Shown piece after piece: positions 48,970-60,883 of a stretch of 64,000 bases of DNA. Made by a program: the position numbers and the translations under genes. The stretch is from Chlamydoabsidia padenii (lineage: Eukaryota > Mucoromycota > Mucoromycetes > Mucorales > Cunninghamellaceae). The notes beneath the pieces were generated by a model, which was not told the origin of the DNA, made no database searches, and worked only from the letters and a program-made list of their open reading frames with translations. Position 1 is the first letter of the stretch, and every line of letters begins with the position of its first letter. The stretch spans positions 372,001 through 436,000 of the forward strand of contig JAIWND010000008.1 in the NCBI GenBank assembly GCA_025330725.1, given 5' to 3'.

Positions 48970-50984
48970 ATTATTGCTGGGATCACATACACTTTTTTTT
49001 TGTTTTTTGTTTTCTATATTACTCTCATTACTTTACAACATTTATCTTTATATACAATTTTAACTTATACATCTAGTTATAATAATAAAATTGATGTCTC
49101 TATTACATACTTGTCTTTGTCTTTATCGTGTATAAATGATGACTTGGGATGGTTGGGGGGGGATTGATGCGACAATGTCTAAAGGTGTGAAGATGGAATG
49201 ATTCTATGGTAGGTATAAGAAATCAGGGGGAACAAGTCCCATATCTTCTTTACAATCGACGATCATATCAATTGTGCCGATTACAAACAGATACCTTCAC
49301 CACTGTACATGTAAGCAATCAATTGTTGATGGTCAGATCGACATCCTTTTTAGCAAAAATGGATCGGAGGGGATATGCGGGATTTGAAATTAGTTGAATT
49401 CGTCTTCAATACAAACTGGTTGGATTTTATTATCTTCATTCGACTGACACTGGTCATGACACTGAAGACATTGTAAGCGCAACAATTACCTCAACTCCAT
49501 TAACACACCCCATCCCTCAACTTTTTTCATTTATTTTTTTACAATTGGTATAGGTATAACGACACTCGGTAAAATCAACTATCTGGATGAATGCAACAAG
49601 GCAGTATCTGTAATCTGGATTAACAAACTCTGTCTATCCTTCCATTTGGTACATGAACAATTGTCTCACGGGTTTAGAATAGTATTGTAGTATATGAACA
49701 TGAAAATAAATCATCTTAATAAAAAACAAAGCTTTTTGCCTGTCTTCACTCTGCTTATGCCCCACTATGATGTGTTAGGGTACCATCATCCACCCTTTTA
49801 GAGCAATATAATACTTACTTGGCATTCTAGCGTTATCGTAATGATCTCAGTCCTTCTTTGCCACTTTACTACATATATAGCGATTATACCTTGATATATT
49901 TAGGCAGATCATCATCTATTTTGACCCCTTGATTATTATTTTTTTTGCATGATTTATGTGAATTGGACATAGTGTATTGTATGTTTCACTCCCGACATGA
50001 TCCTACCGTCGTACTTTTTGCACGCCTTATCTTCCATCGGATGCTTTGTCAGTTTTTCATTTTCGTGGGCGGGGGTTGAAATTCAAACGCCGGTTGGCCG
50101 TAATCATGCAACTACTTTTTATCGTCTGATTTCGCCGAGTAGCATACTACTATCGAATGACATCAACTTGGTGACAGGAAATAACATGACCTTGTCGATG
50201 ATGATGTTACCCTCGGGTAAGCACGTTGCTTCAATGTGTTTAGTCGGCCCCTCCTCTTTTTTCTATTGCAAAAGATATGCAAACACGATATCATTTTATT
50301 ACCCAATGTCTTATCAAAAGCTTAAATTTCATTGTGCATCAAAAGTAATCACATAATCATCCCTTTTTTTGGCGGGAGAAGGAAAAAAAAAAGTGGCGGT
50401 CGGGTTTTCGAAATGCCTGCCACGCATTGTAGAAAGCCCAAAAAGTGGGCCCTCTTTTGATCCTCATCACCTGAAGTTTTTCTAAAAGGAAAGATAAAGA
50501 GACGGGTGCTTATTTTAACTTTTTGTTTTATTAAGCAAAGGAAACAAGACTAGTGGATCGTGTACCTCGAGAATAGGTCGGGTAAATGATGTATTATATG
50601 ATCTACTCTATAATATATCATATTCTATCCACTATCCTTAAAAGGGTGAAATCCACGATTCAAAAGTCAAATCGCCGGAAAGGGATGAAATAGCTGACAG
50701 CACCTGGAAAGACTCGGGCAAAGGAATGGAAAACGACTGGGCAAGGCCACCCATGTGAAAATGTAAGTAAGCGAAATGGTGTAACCTTGAACTGGAAGTG
50801 AGCGGAGATTATCGGCACTTTACTTGTATTGAAAAAATTCATATGTCAAAAAGTGGTCAGGATAACTATTGATTATTAAATCAAACGTCAAAGGTATAAA
50901 AGAAACGACTCATTTCCACTCTACTTTTTTTTTCTTTATTCTATTCATCTTATAATCAGCTCTTTTAAAACTACAAACACAATC
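48970..50984. other. 2 kb gene-poor spacer
   Basis: The Sec62 3' flank ends near 49090. Around 49200-49740 there is a decayed-looking stretch with intron-like borders (GTAAGC at about 49465, TATAG near 49555) and a terminal AATAAA-like cluster near 49704-49730, but no stable reading frame. Recurrent-motif copies lie at 49377-49390, 50068-50083 and, imperfect, 50400-50414. A 119-codon frame from 49997 overlaps a motif copy and has no known domain. Confidence 0.5.
50895..50900 (+). promoter_or_regulatory. TATA box of the small secreted protein gene
   Basis: TATAAA 85 bases before the ATG, followed by a T/C-rich leader. Confidence 0.5.
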
Positions 50985-51317
50985 ATGAAATTCAACACCG
51001 CTTTGATCTCTATTGCTGCCATGGCAACTTGTTCATTGGTTCATGCTATCCCTATTGACAAACGTGATGATGCCAATAGCACTTCTATCACCACGACTCC
51101 TGCCGTACAACAGCCTTCGTATACTGCATCTGCAAATAATGCTCATTACTCTGCTGTAGCTAGTATTACTATTCTGGGTCCTGATGGTCAACCTCTCTCT
51201 TATGGTGGCAAGTCATCGTCATCATCATCATCAACAAGTGATGCCTCTTCTGTTGGTACCTTTGTTGCTTCTTATGTGCTTTTGCCAGCTGCTATCACTG
51301 GTTACATGTTGTTGTAA
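50985..51317 (+). CDS. Small secreted, probably GPI-anchored Ser/Thr-rich protein
   Basis: Single-exon frame of 110 residues. A signal peptide is clear (residues about 1-21, ending LVHA|IP), followed by IDKR, a likely Kex2-type cleavage site. The middle is Ser/Thr/Ala-rich and probably O-glycosylated. A serine run (SSSSSSSTSD) precedes a hydrophobic C-terminus (GTFVASYVLLPAAITGYMLL), which fits a GPI-attachment signal. A strong TATA box and T/C leader suggest good expression. No enzymatic motif is seen, so the role is unknown; cell-wall or surface protein is the natural guess. Confidence 0.75.
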   Translation: MKFNTALISIAAMATCSLVHAIPIDKRDDANSTSITTTPAVQQPSYTASANNAHYSAVASITILGPDGQPLSYGGKSSSSSSSTSDASSVGTFVASYVLLPAAITGYMLL

Positions 51318-51930
51318 TCATCATTCACTTTAATATTATTCCTTCATCTGTATTATCGGCTACACCTTCATTTTGTATCATCATTCATGCTTAGATTGTT
51401 TATATCCCCCCCTTTTTTAATATTTCAAATCCCGGTTCCGTGGGTTTCCCTTTTTTAGAACAGACACTTATTCTTACCTTGTATTATCACATCCTTACTA
51501 CTATTACAATACTATTATTCTTTATTACCTATTATTATATTCATAGATGTCAAATACCACCCCCTCTTTTTTCTTTTAACTTGACTTTATTCAAATAAAG
51601 GATTTCCTTGTAAACATTACCATGTATATCTTCTCGGCAATGACTGATTTAAAATTCAGTACATACCCTATAATGGTTCTTTCTTACAATAAGGTATTTC
51701 TTCAAGAACAGCTTAATACAAAAGTAGTATGGAACATCTCACAACTTGGATTCATGCACACTAGGCACTTGTTCCATAGAATCCATGCCAAGAACTCCAA
51801 AAAAGAAGAAGGCGGAGTGACGGGGCTTAAATATTCACGCACGGTTTTAAGAAGGGGCCGGATAATTGGAAGGAACTCTTTCTTTCCACTCCTTCTTTTG
51901 CTTACACTTTATATTTTTAACAACAAAGTA
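51318..51930. other. Spacer between the secreted protein and BAR-SH3 genes
   Basis: The first half is T-rich 3' flank. Motif copies lie at 51421-51435 (strong, TATTTCAAATCCCGG) and 51821-51832 (imperfect). The open frame at 51622-51948 runs into the BAR gene's first exon in another context and is not supported. Confidence 0.5.
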
Positions 51931-53111
51931 ATGAGTTGGAAGGTATAACTCTTACTAAAAGAAAAGATAACTACACACTAACAAGTAGATGCTAATGACT
52001 TTATATTGTCATAGGGTCTCACAAAAGCTGTCAGCCGCCTCCCACATCAAATCCTCTCCAAGAAAACAGACGGTAATTATAGTAAAATAAACTGGTATGA
52101 CTCACACTAATCTTGACCTTTTTGTTTGAACTTTATAGTAACTCAAGATGCAGAATACATGCAATATGAAAAAAAATTGAATGATTCTGTAAAAGTGGTG
52201 GAAAAACTTCGAAATGATGCTCAAGCTTTCCGCGACAATATAGCAGGTAAGGGGGGGTGGGGTAAACGAATACTGGAAGGAGGAAAGACTAATGACTCTG
52301 TTTGACTGTAGCTCTATTACAACATCAAGCTCAGATGGCGGCCTATCTGACGATTATATATAGTGCCAGTATTGGTGTCGAAGCTGAAGAAGGGGAAATA
52401 CAACGACGAGTGCAACAAACACCTCCTGCTGCTGCACAAGCTGCAAGTGACGCTGAAGCTGCCATGGGTTATTGCCGTGATGAAATTTTACCGGAACTAG
52501 TAAGTATAAGGAGGTTTATAAACATGATATTGACTGATCTTTCTTTTTAACAACAAACCAAATCTTTAGGATTTGGTGGACGAGGCTGTGATCCGACCTA
52601 CGCTGGAAATACTTGAAGTGATGAAACAGATCCAAAAGACGATGGTCAAGCGCAACCACAAAATGATTGATTACGACCGTCATCGCACCAGTCTGAACAA
52701 ACTCAAGGTCAAACAAGAACGCAGCTTTAATGAAGAAAAACAGGTCTACAAAGTAGAAGCACAACTGGAAACAGCAACCAAGGACTATGAATATTTGAAC
52801 GACATGTTAAAACAACAACTTCCTCAATTCTTCCAACTCAAATCACAATTTATTGTCCCTGTCTTTGAACGCTTCTACTTTTTACAATGTCGTATCTATG
52901 GGATGATTTATGCTCGGTGTCACGAACTCCTCCATGCTAACGAACAACACTTTTTAACTCATGAAATGGGAATTGAACAAGGCTTCCAATGGCGTGAACA
53001 ACAATACAGTGCTCGGTCTGAACTGGAAAATATGGATCTATTGAAATCTGGTGGAAAGGCTTGGTTGAAAGGTAAGTCAGGAAACGGGGGGGGGGTGGAA
53101 TAGATTAATAA

Positions 53112-53142
<31 letters not shown>

Positions 53143-53677
53143 TGTAATCGATACTAGTATCGGGTGGTAGCAACAATAGTAGATTAACATTGAAGGAACG
53201 TGCGGAACTACGGGAACAAGAAAATGTGGCTATGATCGGATATACTTCACCAACACCGTCATCTCCAGCCTTGGCTACACACTCACCTGCAGTCAACTAT
53301 AATTCGGCATCATCTTCATCACCACCACCACCAGCTTACGGAACAAACAACACATCACAATACCAATCATCATCACCGGCTTATCGTGGTGCCCCCTCTT
53401 CCTCATCTCCTGCACCACCTGCTTCTTTTGCAAAGCCAAAACGATATGTATTGGCATTATATGATTACGAAGCTCAGGCAGCTGGTGATCTGTCGTTTAG
53501 GAAGGATGACAAGATTGAACTGGTCGAACGAACAGCTGATGCGAATGACTGGTGGACTGGCTGTTTGAATGGCACTACCGGTATATTCCCAGGTAAGATG
53601 ATGATTATGTGTGCATACAAACTGAACTGACTTTTTTTTTTTTTTTTTCCATAGGTAATTACGTCTCGGAATTGTAA
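51931..53677 (+). CDS. BAR-SH3 protein, Rvs167 / amphiphysin family
   Basis: Predicted cytosolic membrane-bending protein of endocytic vesicle scission. Seven exons give about 440 residues. The first coding exon is only 12 nt (MSWK), and with the second makes MSWKGLTKAVSRLPHQ, the classic amphipathic N-BAR start. A long helical BAR domain follows (exons to about 53070), with QYEKKLND, DYDRHRTSLNKLKVK and PQFFQLKSQFIVPVFERFYF. A Pro/Ser-rich linker spans about 53250-53440. A C-terminal SH3 has ALYDYEAQAAGDLSFRKDD, WWTGCLNGTTGIFPGNYV. This is the Rvs167/Hob1 order; Rvs161/Hob3 lacks the SH3. A G-run and (GT)n microsatellite lie in the intron at 53070-53158. Confidence 0.93.
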
Positions 53678-53790
53678 CACAACTGTTTTGCTTGATGGTG
53701 GTAGTTTTTTAGTAATGTAATGTAGATCTTATTTAATTACCCCTCTCTATCTCCCCTTTTTATCTTTATAGTCAATAGTACTCTATATCA

Positions 53791-53837
<47 letters not shown>

Positions 53838-54104
53838 ACTTTTATATGTATGTGGTGTCACGTTTGGGAATGATGTGTGCGTGTGGAAGTATTTTGGTGA
53901 TATCACAATATGATAATGCATAATGGATTGAAATAATTATTCCCAATGGAGGGTGATCATACCCTTGTTAAAAGGACGAATGACAGTTAAAGTAAAATAA
54001 TGGTTACAAATGTTTTGTTTATTATTTATTTTTAAATCTAATCAAATACAACAACTAAAAATAAAACTAAATGTGGGAATAATAATGTGGGGTAAGAATG
54101 TGTG
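53678..54104. other. Convergent 3' spacer
   Basis: A 41-base A run at 53796-53836 and T-rich stretches separate the convergent BAR-SH3 and kinase genes. No gene is seen. Confidence 0.6.
53796..53836. repeat. A41 homopolymer
   Basis: Uninterrupted run of 41 A downstream of the BAR-SH3 gene. Confidence 0.9.
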
Positions 54105-55786
54105 TTAAGCAGTAGATGGCATGACATGGGTGATGAATCTTGTGAATTCCATAGGATCCGATACCCGTAAGAGCTTGTTATCGATATGCGTGCAAAGTTC
54201 CTATAGTATAACATGTTGATCAGAATTAAAGCATACATTTTAAAACATTGTATCAGTATATTTTTACCTGGGATACATCTTTTGCACTAGGTCTTGAATT
54301 CGGGTCATCATCCAACAGCCAAGCAACGAGACCACGCATATACACAGTCGGATAACTATAGTTAAAAGTAGGGCTAGGTTCATTAAGAATCACCTTGAAG
54401 AGTTCCTTTTCATCCTTGATCGAGTAGTGAGGAGGCACTCTGTCCATCATTTCGATGATTGTCACCCCAAAAGACCACATATCGACTTTTTCATCATAAT
54501 GTTGTTCCCGAATCACTTCTGGTGCCATCCATTTACTTGTACCAAGTCGATTCCGATTCCTACAAGTGACCCTTGTTGCTAGTCCAAAATCAGCTACATA
54601 TAATAAAGAGAAGAGAGTGAATTTCCCATTCATTTTATATTATTCCTGCCCTCTTACCTAATTTGATTTCACCATTCCATCCAATCAGCAAGTTTTCACA
54701 CTTGATATCCCGATGAATGAATCCTTTACTGTGCAAGTAAACCAGGGCATTAAGAGTTTCATTGGCAATATAGACTGCATAAGGTTCAGGTAATCCACGT
54801 TGACAAAGGACAGCAAATACAGAGCATTGTTGTAAATCCATCACCATCCATACTTCTTCACGCCAAATAGAGATATCCCGTAATCGTATCAAGTTGTTGT
54901 GTCCACTTGACATGATCTTTAGTTCACGGACAATTGCAGATTTGTAGTCACGGTCGTTATCCACTTTGCATCGTTTGATTGCTACTTTACTGGGTTTGTA
55001 TCGAAGTTTTGCACTTATCACTGCCCCATTTACACTACACTTGTCCAAAAAAAAAGAAGAAGAAGAGATGAAGGAGATTAGTGAGTGAGTGAGTGAGTGA
55101 GTGAGTGAGAATGAGAGAGAAGACTTTACCCAGTTCCGATTTCATGGAAATGGTCATATTTATTGTGAGGATCCAGGGTGGAGATGGATACAGATGGTGG
55201 AAGAACTTTCCGTAAAAGTCGTTCAAAAGTATTGGTAGGACGAACCAAAGGTGGAAGTTGTGGAATGTCGGTATCAATACCAGCAGGTCGCCAAGGTCGT
55301 TTGGATATATGTTTCTGTGGATTAGAGGGTCGTAATTGATATCCAGTTGCAGAGTCGGGTTTCAAAAAGCAATCAGTACCCAATACATTAGGTATTTCAT
55401 AAAACCCAGGTGGCCGCCATATCTGTTGTTGATTATAAAAATAAAAAAAAAAAGTAAAGTGAAAGAGAAAAGAGAGAATGAGAAGAAAAGGGATTTTTTT
55501 TAAAAAGCAAAATTCCGATGGTTACCTTGGCGGCGTTTGAATCCACACTTTTGTTTAGTGAGGATAAGGTGGAAATACGTCTTCGTAGGGATCCAGTAGA
55601 TTGTCGTTTTAGAGTCATAGGTAAATCCATAGTGGTGGTAGTCACTCTATTGGTCACTGACTTTGACTTTGAGAGTTTATTCTTGGTGCTATTGGTGATG
55701 TTTAAAGCTACCTTATTATCATTCCCAGTAGTACCATTAGGAAGATGTTTAGTCTTGATAGACGGGTTAGATAACGCTGTTGGCAT
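54105..55786 (-). CDS. Protein kinase, STE/PAK-like
   Basis: Predicted serine/threonine kinase of about 450 residues in five exons. A basic, Ser/Thr-rich N-terminus (ATG at 55786) precedes the catalytic domain. With the acceptor at 55035-55036 the glycine loop reads EIGTGVNGAV, the full GxGxxGxV. Then VAIK (catalytic Lys), HRDIKCENLL (catalytic loop), ADFGLATR and GTSKWMAPEV (activation loop and APE), and DMWSFGVTIIEMM. The HRDIK and G.S/T..WMAPEV pattern is that of STE20/PAK kinases. I see no CRIB domain or SH3-binding motif, so PAK itself is not proven; substrate and partners are unknown. A (GAGT)n repeat lies in the intron at 55080-55108. Confidence 0.8.
55080..55108. repeat. GAGT tetranucleotide microsatellite in a kinase intron
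   Basis: Six to seven tandem GTGA/GAGT units just after the acceptor side of the intron between the second and third kinase exons. Confidence 0.8.
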
Positions 55787-57301
55787 GAGTAGAAAAGGGA
55801 AAAAAATTAAGAGGTGGGTATAAAAAGAGAATGAGTCAAAAAGAAGAAGAAAAAGAAAAAAAAAAAAAAGGAGGAGAATAAATAGTATCTTTTTCTTTGT
55901 ATGCTGCTTGCCCAGAGTTCCTTTTTTGAAAGTTCATGCAGCTGAGTTTGAAATATCATGTTTAGGCGGAAGGGTGGTGGTTAACTCGAGTTTGTCAAAT
56001 GGTTATACGCCTCTTTTTTTCTGTTTATGTTTTTATCCATAGTTGGTCTTTGATGTACAGTGTTTATTATACTACTACACTTATGATGACATTTATTGAG
56101 GAAAGCATGTACCAGAGAAGGGAAAAAAAAAAAAGTACACACTAAAAAAGAAGGATCGCCAGCCGATCTTTGTAGGATAACATCCCTAGTACAAATACAT
56201 GTCTGATGTACTTGGAGAACATTGACAATTCAATGACAATGAATGTTGTGATAAGAATAGATCTTTCTATCAGAGAAAAAAAAATGATATTTTTGGAGAT
56301 GGGCTATTTATAATGGGCTGAATGAAAAGCCTCAAAAAGGTCGCGGGTAATTTGAATAAGCGGAGAATGAAGTGTCAGTCAGTAATATGTGGTAGTATGT
56401 GGTTTCCTTTTTTTTTTCACTTACCGTTGGCCGAAGTCCCGTGCCCTTCCCTCTCAAAGGAGGGTTGTCAGCCACCTTCTCATTCCAATAATTGACCAAC
56501 ATGTTGTTGTTGTTTGTAAAGTTGAAAAGAAGTTACAAAGTAAAAAAGAAAACATCAGATGATCAACCCCCATGCATTGTCAAATTATAACAGGACATTG
56601 GCCATCACAGTTCGCATTAATGAAATGAGGCCTATAGGAAGCCACTCGGGCTAAATGTTTCCCTCATCGACGAAAAATTAAACTCAAAGGTCGCTTGTGC
56701 GGGATTTCAAATAGCATGCATACCATCATGCAAATTGTTGTCATTATTTGAAGTTGCAAGTGATTGTATTCGTTGGCGCTGTTTTTAAACACAGACATAC
56801 CCCCTTCTTTTTTTTTGAAAAGGATCAAGTTAATGAATGGATCTCACATTAAAAAAATTGATCTTTCACAGCATCCTAACTCTTTCATTCATTCGACTCT
56901 GGTAGCACTTTATTGGATGCTGATCTGACTAGTCTCATGATACCATGATCATTTCTAGTCCCCAGGTAAAAAAGAAGAGATTCATACGGTTCCTGTAGTC
57001 TTTTGACAGCCTCTATTTGTTTGTATGTGTGTATCTTTGTTTGGGTACGCTAATGTTTGTTTATACTATGTATGACAACTTGAACCGGGATAACAGGCGA
57101 ATTCCCTTTATCTTTTGATGGCCTACATCGTAGCTTCTGGTTTGGTAGACTCTTTTGTTTTACTTCTTTCTCTCTCAATCCCGCTATTATGTGCATTGAA
57201 ATAGTGCTTTCCTTTTTGGTGTAGCGGGATTTTAAAAAATCAAAAGAAAATCTGCTTTTTCCCAATTTTTGAATTTCCGCGTCTTTCTTTCCCTTGAACT
57301 C
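55787..57301. other. Divergent spacer upstream of the kinase and APC2 genes
   Basis: 1.5 kb without a supported gene. It holds dispersed repeat A copy 2 (56553-56690), and motif copies at 56343-56357 (variant), 56699-56712 (GCGGGATTTCAAAT) and 57224-57236 (GCGGGATTTTAAA). Both promoters must lie here. A minus-strand frame at 57050-57265 has no recognisable motif. Confidence 0.55.
56553..56690. repeat. Dispersed repeat A, copy 2
   Basis: Same block order as 21130-21260, in the same orientation, with a 45-base segment between ATTAATGAAATG and CCTCATCGACG that copy 1 lacks. A motif copy begins 9 bases after it. Confidence 0.6.
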
Positions 57302-60300
57302 ATGTTGACACCAAATCCACGAAGCAACAACACGAACGAACTATTTTTATATTATCTCAACAAGGACACAACATCACAGCATGATGTAAGGTAACAAATT
57401 ATATACAATTGCATCAACTTGTGTTGAAACTGACCTCTTTTTTTTTATTGTAATAGCACGATCCAAAACCTAAAGATGTAAGCAACACTCCTCTACGACT
57501 AATCACGCCCCACAACTATTGTATGACATGATCTAATATTGTACTCTCTTTTTATATAGCTTCCAAGCATGAACGAATTGATTGAATACTGTGAAAAGTA
57601 TCCACGACTGCTGACTCGTAAGTAGGGCGCTCAATCACGAAAACTGCAACATGGTCTTTATTAACCGACTTTTTATATTGAAATAATAGTACGGGATTCT
57701 CCTTTGAAGTATCTACAAGATCCCAAGGTACCCAAAATGGTTGTACATGACTGGTATATATGTAAGCGATTTAGCTGAGACTGTAATTGCTTTTTTACTG
57801 ACTCTTTATTATCACTGTTATAGATATTGCATCGGAATACACCAAGGACATGGTCAAAAGAATCATCGATGACTGGGAAATGAAGTATATGGTAATGGGA
57901 AGCATCATCGGTTTATCTACTGGGATACACTTAATCTCATCTTCTCAACTTTTTTTTTTTTTAGGAAATGAAGGGTTCGATACTTGCTTTGGAAACATTT
58001 GGTCTCTTGGTGGATCAACTTTATCAACTATGTCAACATATCTTTTTAGCACCCTCTATGAACTGGCATGGCTATAGTCCAATGACTTTTCCTGATCTCA
58101 AGCACCGACTCTATGACACCTTTTGCAACATCATCACCTCACTATTACCACCTTCCTTGAACACACTTTTACAAGATTATTACTGCCACATGTATCAGTC
58201 CTTGTTTGAAAAAGGCCACTCACTCGACAACAATGATGATGACTCCGTCATGGATCAAGACCGACACACCACTCTAATGAACGATGACACACGATATATC
58301 ATTGAAGCGCCTTGTACACGAGGCTTTCCATATCAAGACAATGCTCTATACTGGATTTTGACTCACTCTTTGGATGAAAATCTACCTGAAATGATATCTG
58401 TGGGTGATATATCAAATTATCTATTAAAGAAACAACTTGACAGTCTCATGGCATCTTGTCCGCCATCCCATTTGGCCACCACACAGCAACAACCTCCTGA
58501 TGATCAACAAAAAGGCACTACGAATACAACCAAAGACCACTCCTCATCAACATCAGAACATACATCAGTTTCGATGGCAACAACATCAACAACAGATTCA
58601 CCAAATACCCTGTCTCGATTCATCGATTTATGTCAAAAATGTCATGCGCTCAACTTGCTCCCACCGTGGAAACGAATGATACATACTTGGATCTCACAAC
58701 GACTGGAAAATGACCGATGGGCTCGGAATTGGACAACGCATGTGCTTGCTATTCAACTAGATTGGCTTCAGAAAACAGTGTTACCTTGGTTATCTCATAT
58801 TATTGCTCCTTTTCCTTATGTCTCATTTGTGGAAAAAAGTAAGTATCAATGAAAACGGATATACTATCTACCTACCTCTATTAACATTATTTACTATCAT
58901 TATATCATATAGCAGATTCTAATCTTTGGTTTGATTTCCTACGGGTAAAGATCAAGGTCGAACATATTCTATACCGTGAATATTATGATTCAAGGTAACA
59001 AATGTATGGAAAGTGATGATGTGTACTAATAACACCTTTTTTATTTCTATTGCTGGGGGGGGGGGAGACTAGATCAAAGCATATATTCGATATCATCCTT
59101 GATTTCCCAACCTCGAAGCCCGTTACAGAAGATTTGATGGTTTGTGACCCCCCCCCCCGACTATAGGGATTACAGAATGTGAACTAAACTTCCTACCTTA
59201 TTATAGATTATCATTGGAAAAACTAGGCAAATGGGCCATCTACGGGACACAATCATGGAAAGGTAAAAGAAATAAAAAAAGATTGAAAAGAGTAAATGTG
59301 TTATAAACATGACTTTATAATTTTTATCCATGATAGTCTCAACAAGCGATTACTTCATCAAGGCGCCTCGGCAACAGACATCATACAACAATACCTCTCG
59401 TGTGTCCGACTCATGAAATTAATGGATCCAAGTTGTGAAGCTCTACTGCCCATTGTCCGACAAGTGGAATCATATATGATGTAAGTAAAGATAAATGATG
59501 GCGGCATTAACATTCAACTTTTTTTTTTTATTGCCCAAACAGAAACTACCGTGATGATTCATTGGATGGGGTGATTGAAATCATTCGACAAAGTGAAGAT
59601 TATGATCTGGTTCCTATCAATGAACAAGATGTTTATGTATTCTCAGATTCTGAATTGAATGATGAGAACATGGCCATGCTGGATGATTCAAGTAAGGAAG
59701 GAAGAAGAAAAAAGAGGATAGGACTGGGGTATCATGCTAACATTTGAAAATTGTCATGTTTATATAGGTCAAGTGGAACGGCTCCAAAAGAAATCGAACG
59801 ATCTGTTCGCGATGTTGATCAGTCTAAGTGGATCCAAAACCAAGTTTGTCGAAAAATACAAAGAAGTCATGTCCAAGTCCTTGATGCTTGCCCAAGATTA
59901 CAATGCAGACCAAGAGGTAAAACAGAAAAGGGAGAAGGGGGATTTTATTGACTCACATGTATTATTTATTATTAAAGGTGATAACGTTGGAACTTGTCAA
60001 GCAACACTTTACAGAAAACATCATGTCAGGATGCGATGTTATGATCAAGGATATGAGTAATGCTCGGCGGGTCAACCGGAAAATACATGAACGCTTGCCT
60101 AATTTGGATGAACGATTCTATGCCACCGTTATCTCAAAATTATACTGGCCTGAACAACCTGAAGAACTCGAGATCAACCTCATCCCAACAATACATAGGT
60201 AACTATACAATGACACATTCTATCTTTTGACTAGTCTTCTTTTTGTATATAGCACAATGGAATCCTATGCCCAAGAATTCACCAATATTAAACCTTCAAG

Positions 60301-60623
60301 AAAACTAATCTGGCTACCTTCTCAAGGCTCTATGACCATCGAATTGGAATTTGAAAACAAAAGTCGAGAATTCACCGTAGATATCCCTTCTGCTCATGTG
60401 ATTTCCTTGTTTGAAAAAGGTAAAAAGTTTCCTTGTTCACCAACCGGCGTCAACTTGCTAATCTTCTTTTTTCTTTTCTTTAGATAATAGATTGACCAAG
60501 AAGCAAGTGATGGACCGAACAGGATTACCCAGTGCGATGATATTGGCCTCTCTTATCTTTTGGCACAAGAACGGTGTGTTGCGACTGGACTCGGATGGAT
60601 ATTACCGCCTCTTGGAAAACTAG
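57302..60623 (+). CDS. APC2: Anaphase-promoting complex subunit 2 (Apc2), cullin-like
   Basis: Predicted scaffold of the APC/C ubiquitin ligase, where it binds the RING subunit Apc11. About 15 exons give close to 800 residues. The N-terminal helical part is in several small exons (57302-57385, a 21-nt microexon 57457-57477, then others). A large exon (57965 to about 58839) has a low-complexity Gln/Thr insertion. The cullin-homology region has IFDIILDFPTSKPVTEDLM, RLLHQGASATDIIQQYLSCV, MLISLSGSKTKFVEKYKEVM, and CDVMIKDMSNARRVNRKIHE, where KDM...SRR is the Apc2 hallmark. A C-terminal winged helix (APC2-type, from TKKQVMDRTGLPSAMILAS to YYRLLEN) ends it. A generic cullin is excluded: no neddylation motif is seen. 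Confidence 0.92.
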
Positions 60624-60883
60624 CATTTATTTTGTTTGTATTGTAGTATATCTAGTCATTAGTCTATTTTTATCATGTTAACATTAAAATAAAAGCCAAA
60701 CGCACACAGTTACAAATTTGATTTCAGAATCTTCGCACATGAAGGAATTCAGAGTTGCAGGTCTGCGGGGGTTTAAATTAAGATTTGCATGATTGCAAGC
60801 ATAAAAAAGATGATTGATCAATGCAGCGTTTTATTTATAAAATGCAGCACGTAAACAAACTAAAGTAAACATTTATTAATAAA
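60624..60883. other. Convergent 3' spacer
   Basis: A 260-base gap between convergent stops. It holds an AATAAAA near 60688 and a strong motif copy, GCGGGGGTTTAAAT, at 60765-60778. Confidence 0.6.

Noticed and set aside
49997..50356. 119-codon plus-strand frame with a hydrophobic N-terminus
   Set aside because: No recognised domain, no intron or promoter support, and it overlaps a copy of the spacer motif.
55034..55140. Kinase with a broken glycine loop
   Set aside because: An alternative acceptor at 55035-55036 restores a complete GxGxxGxV loop, so there is no defect.
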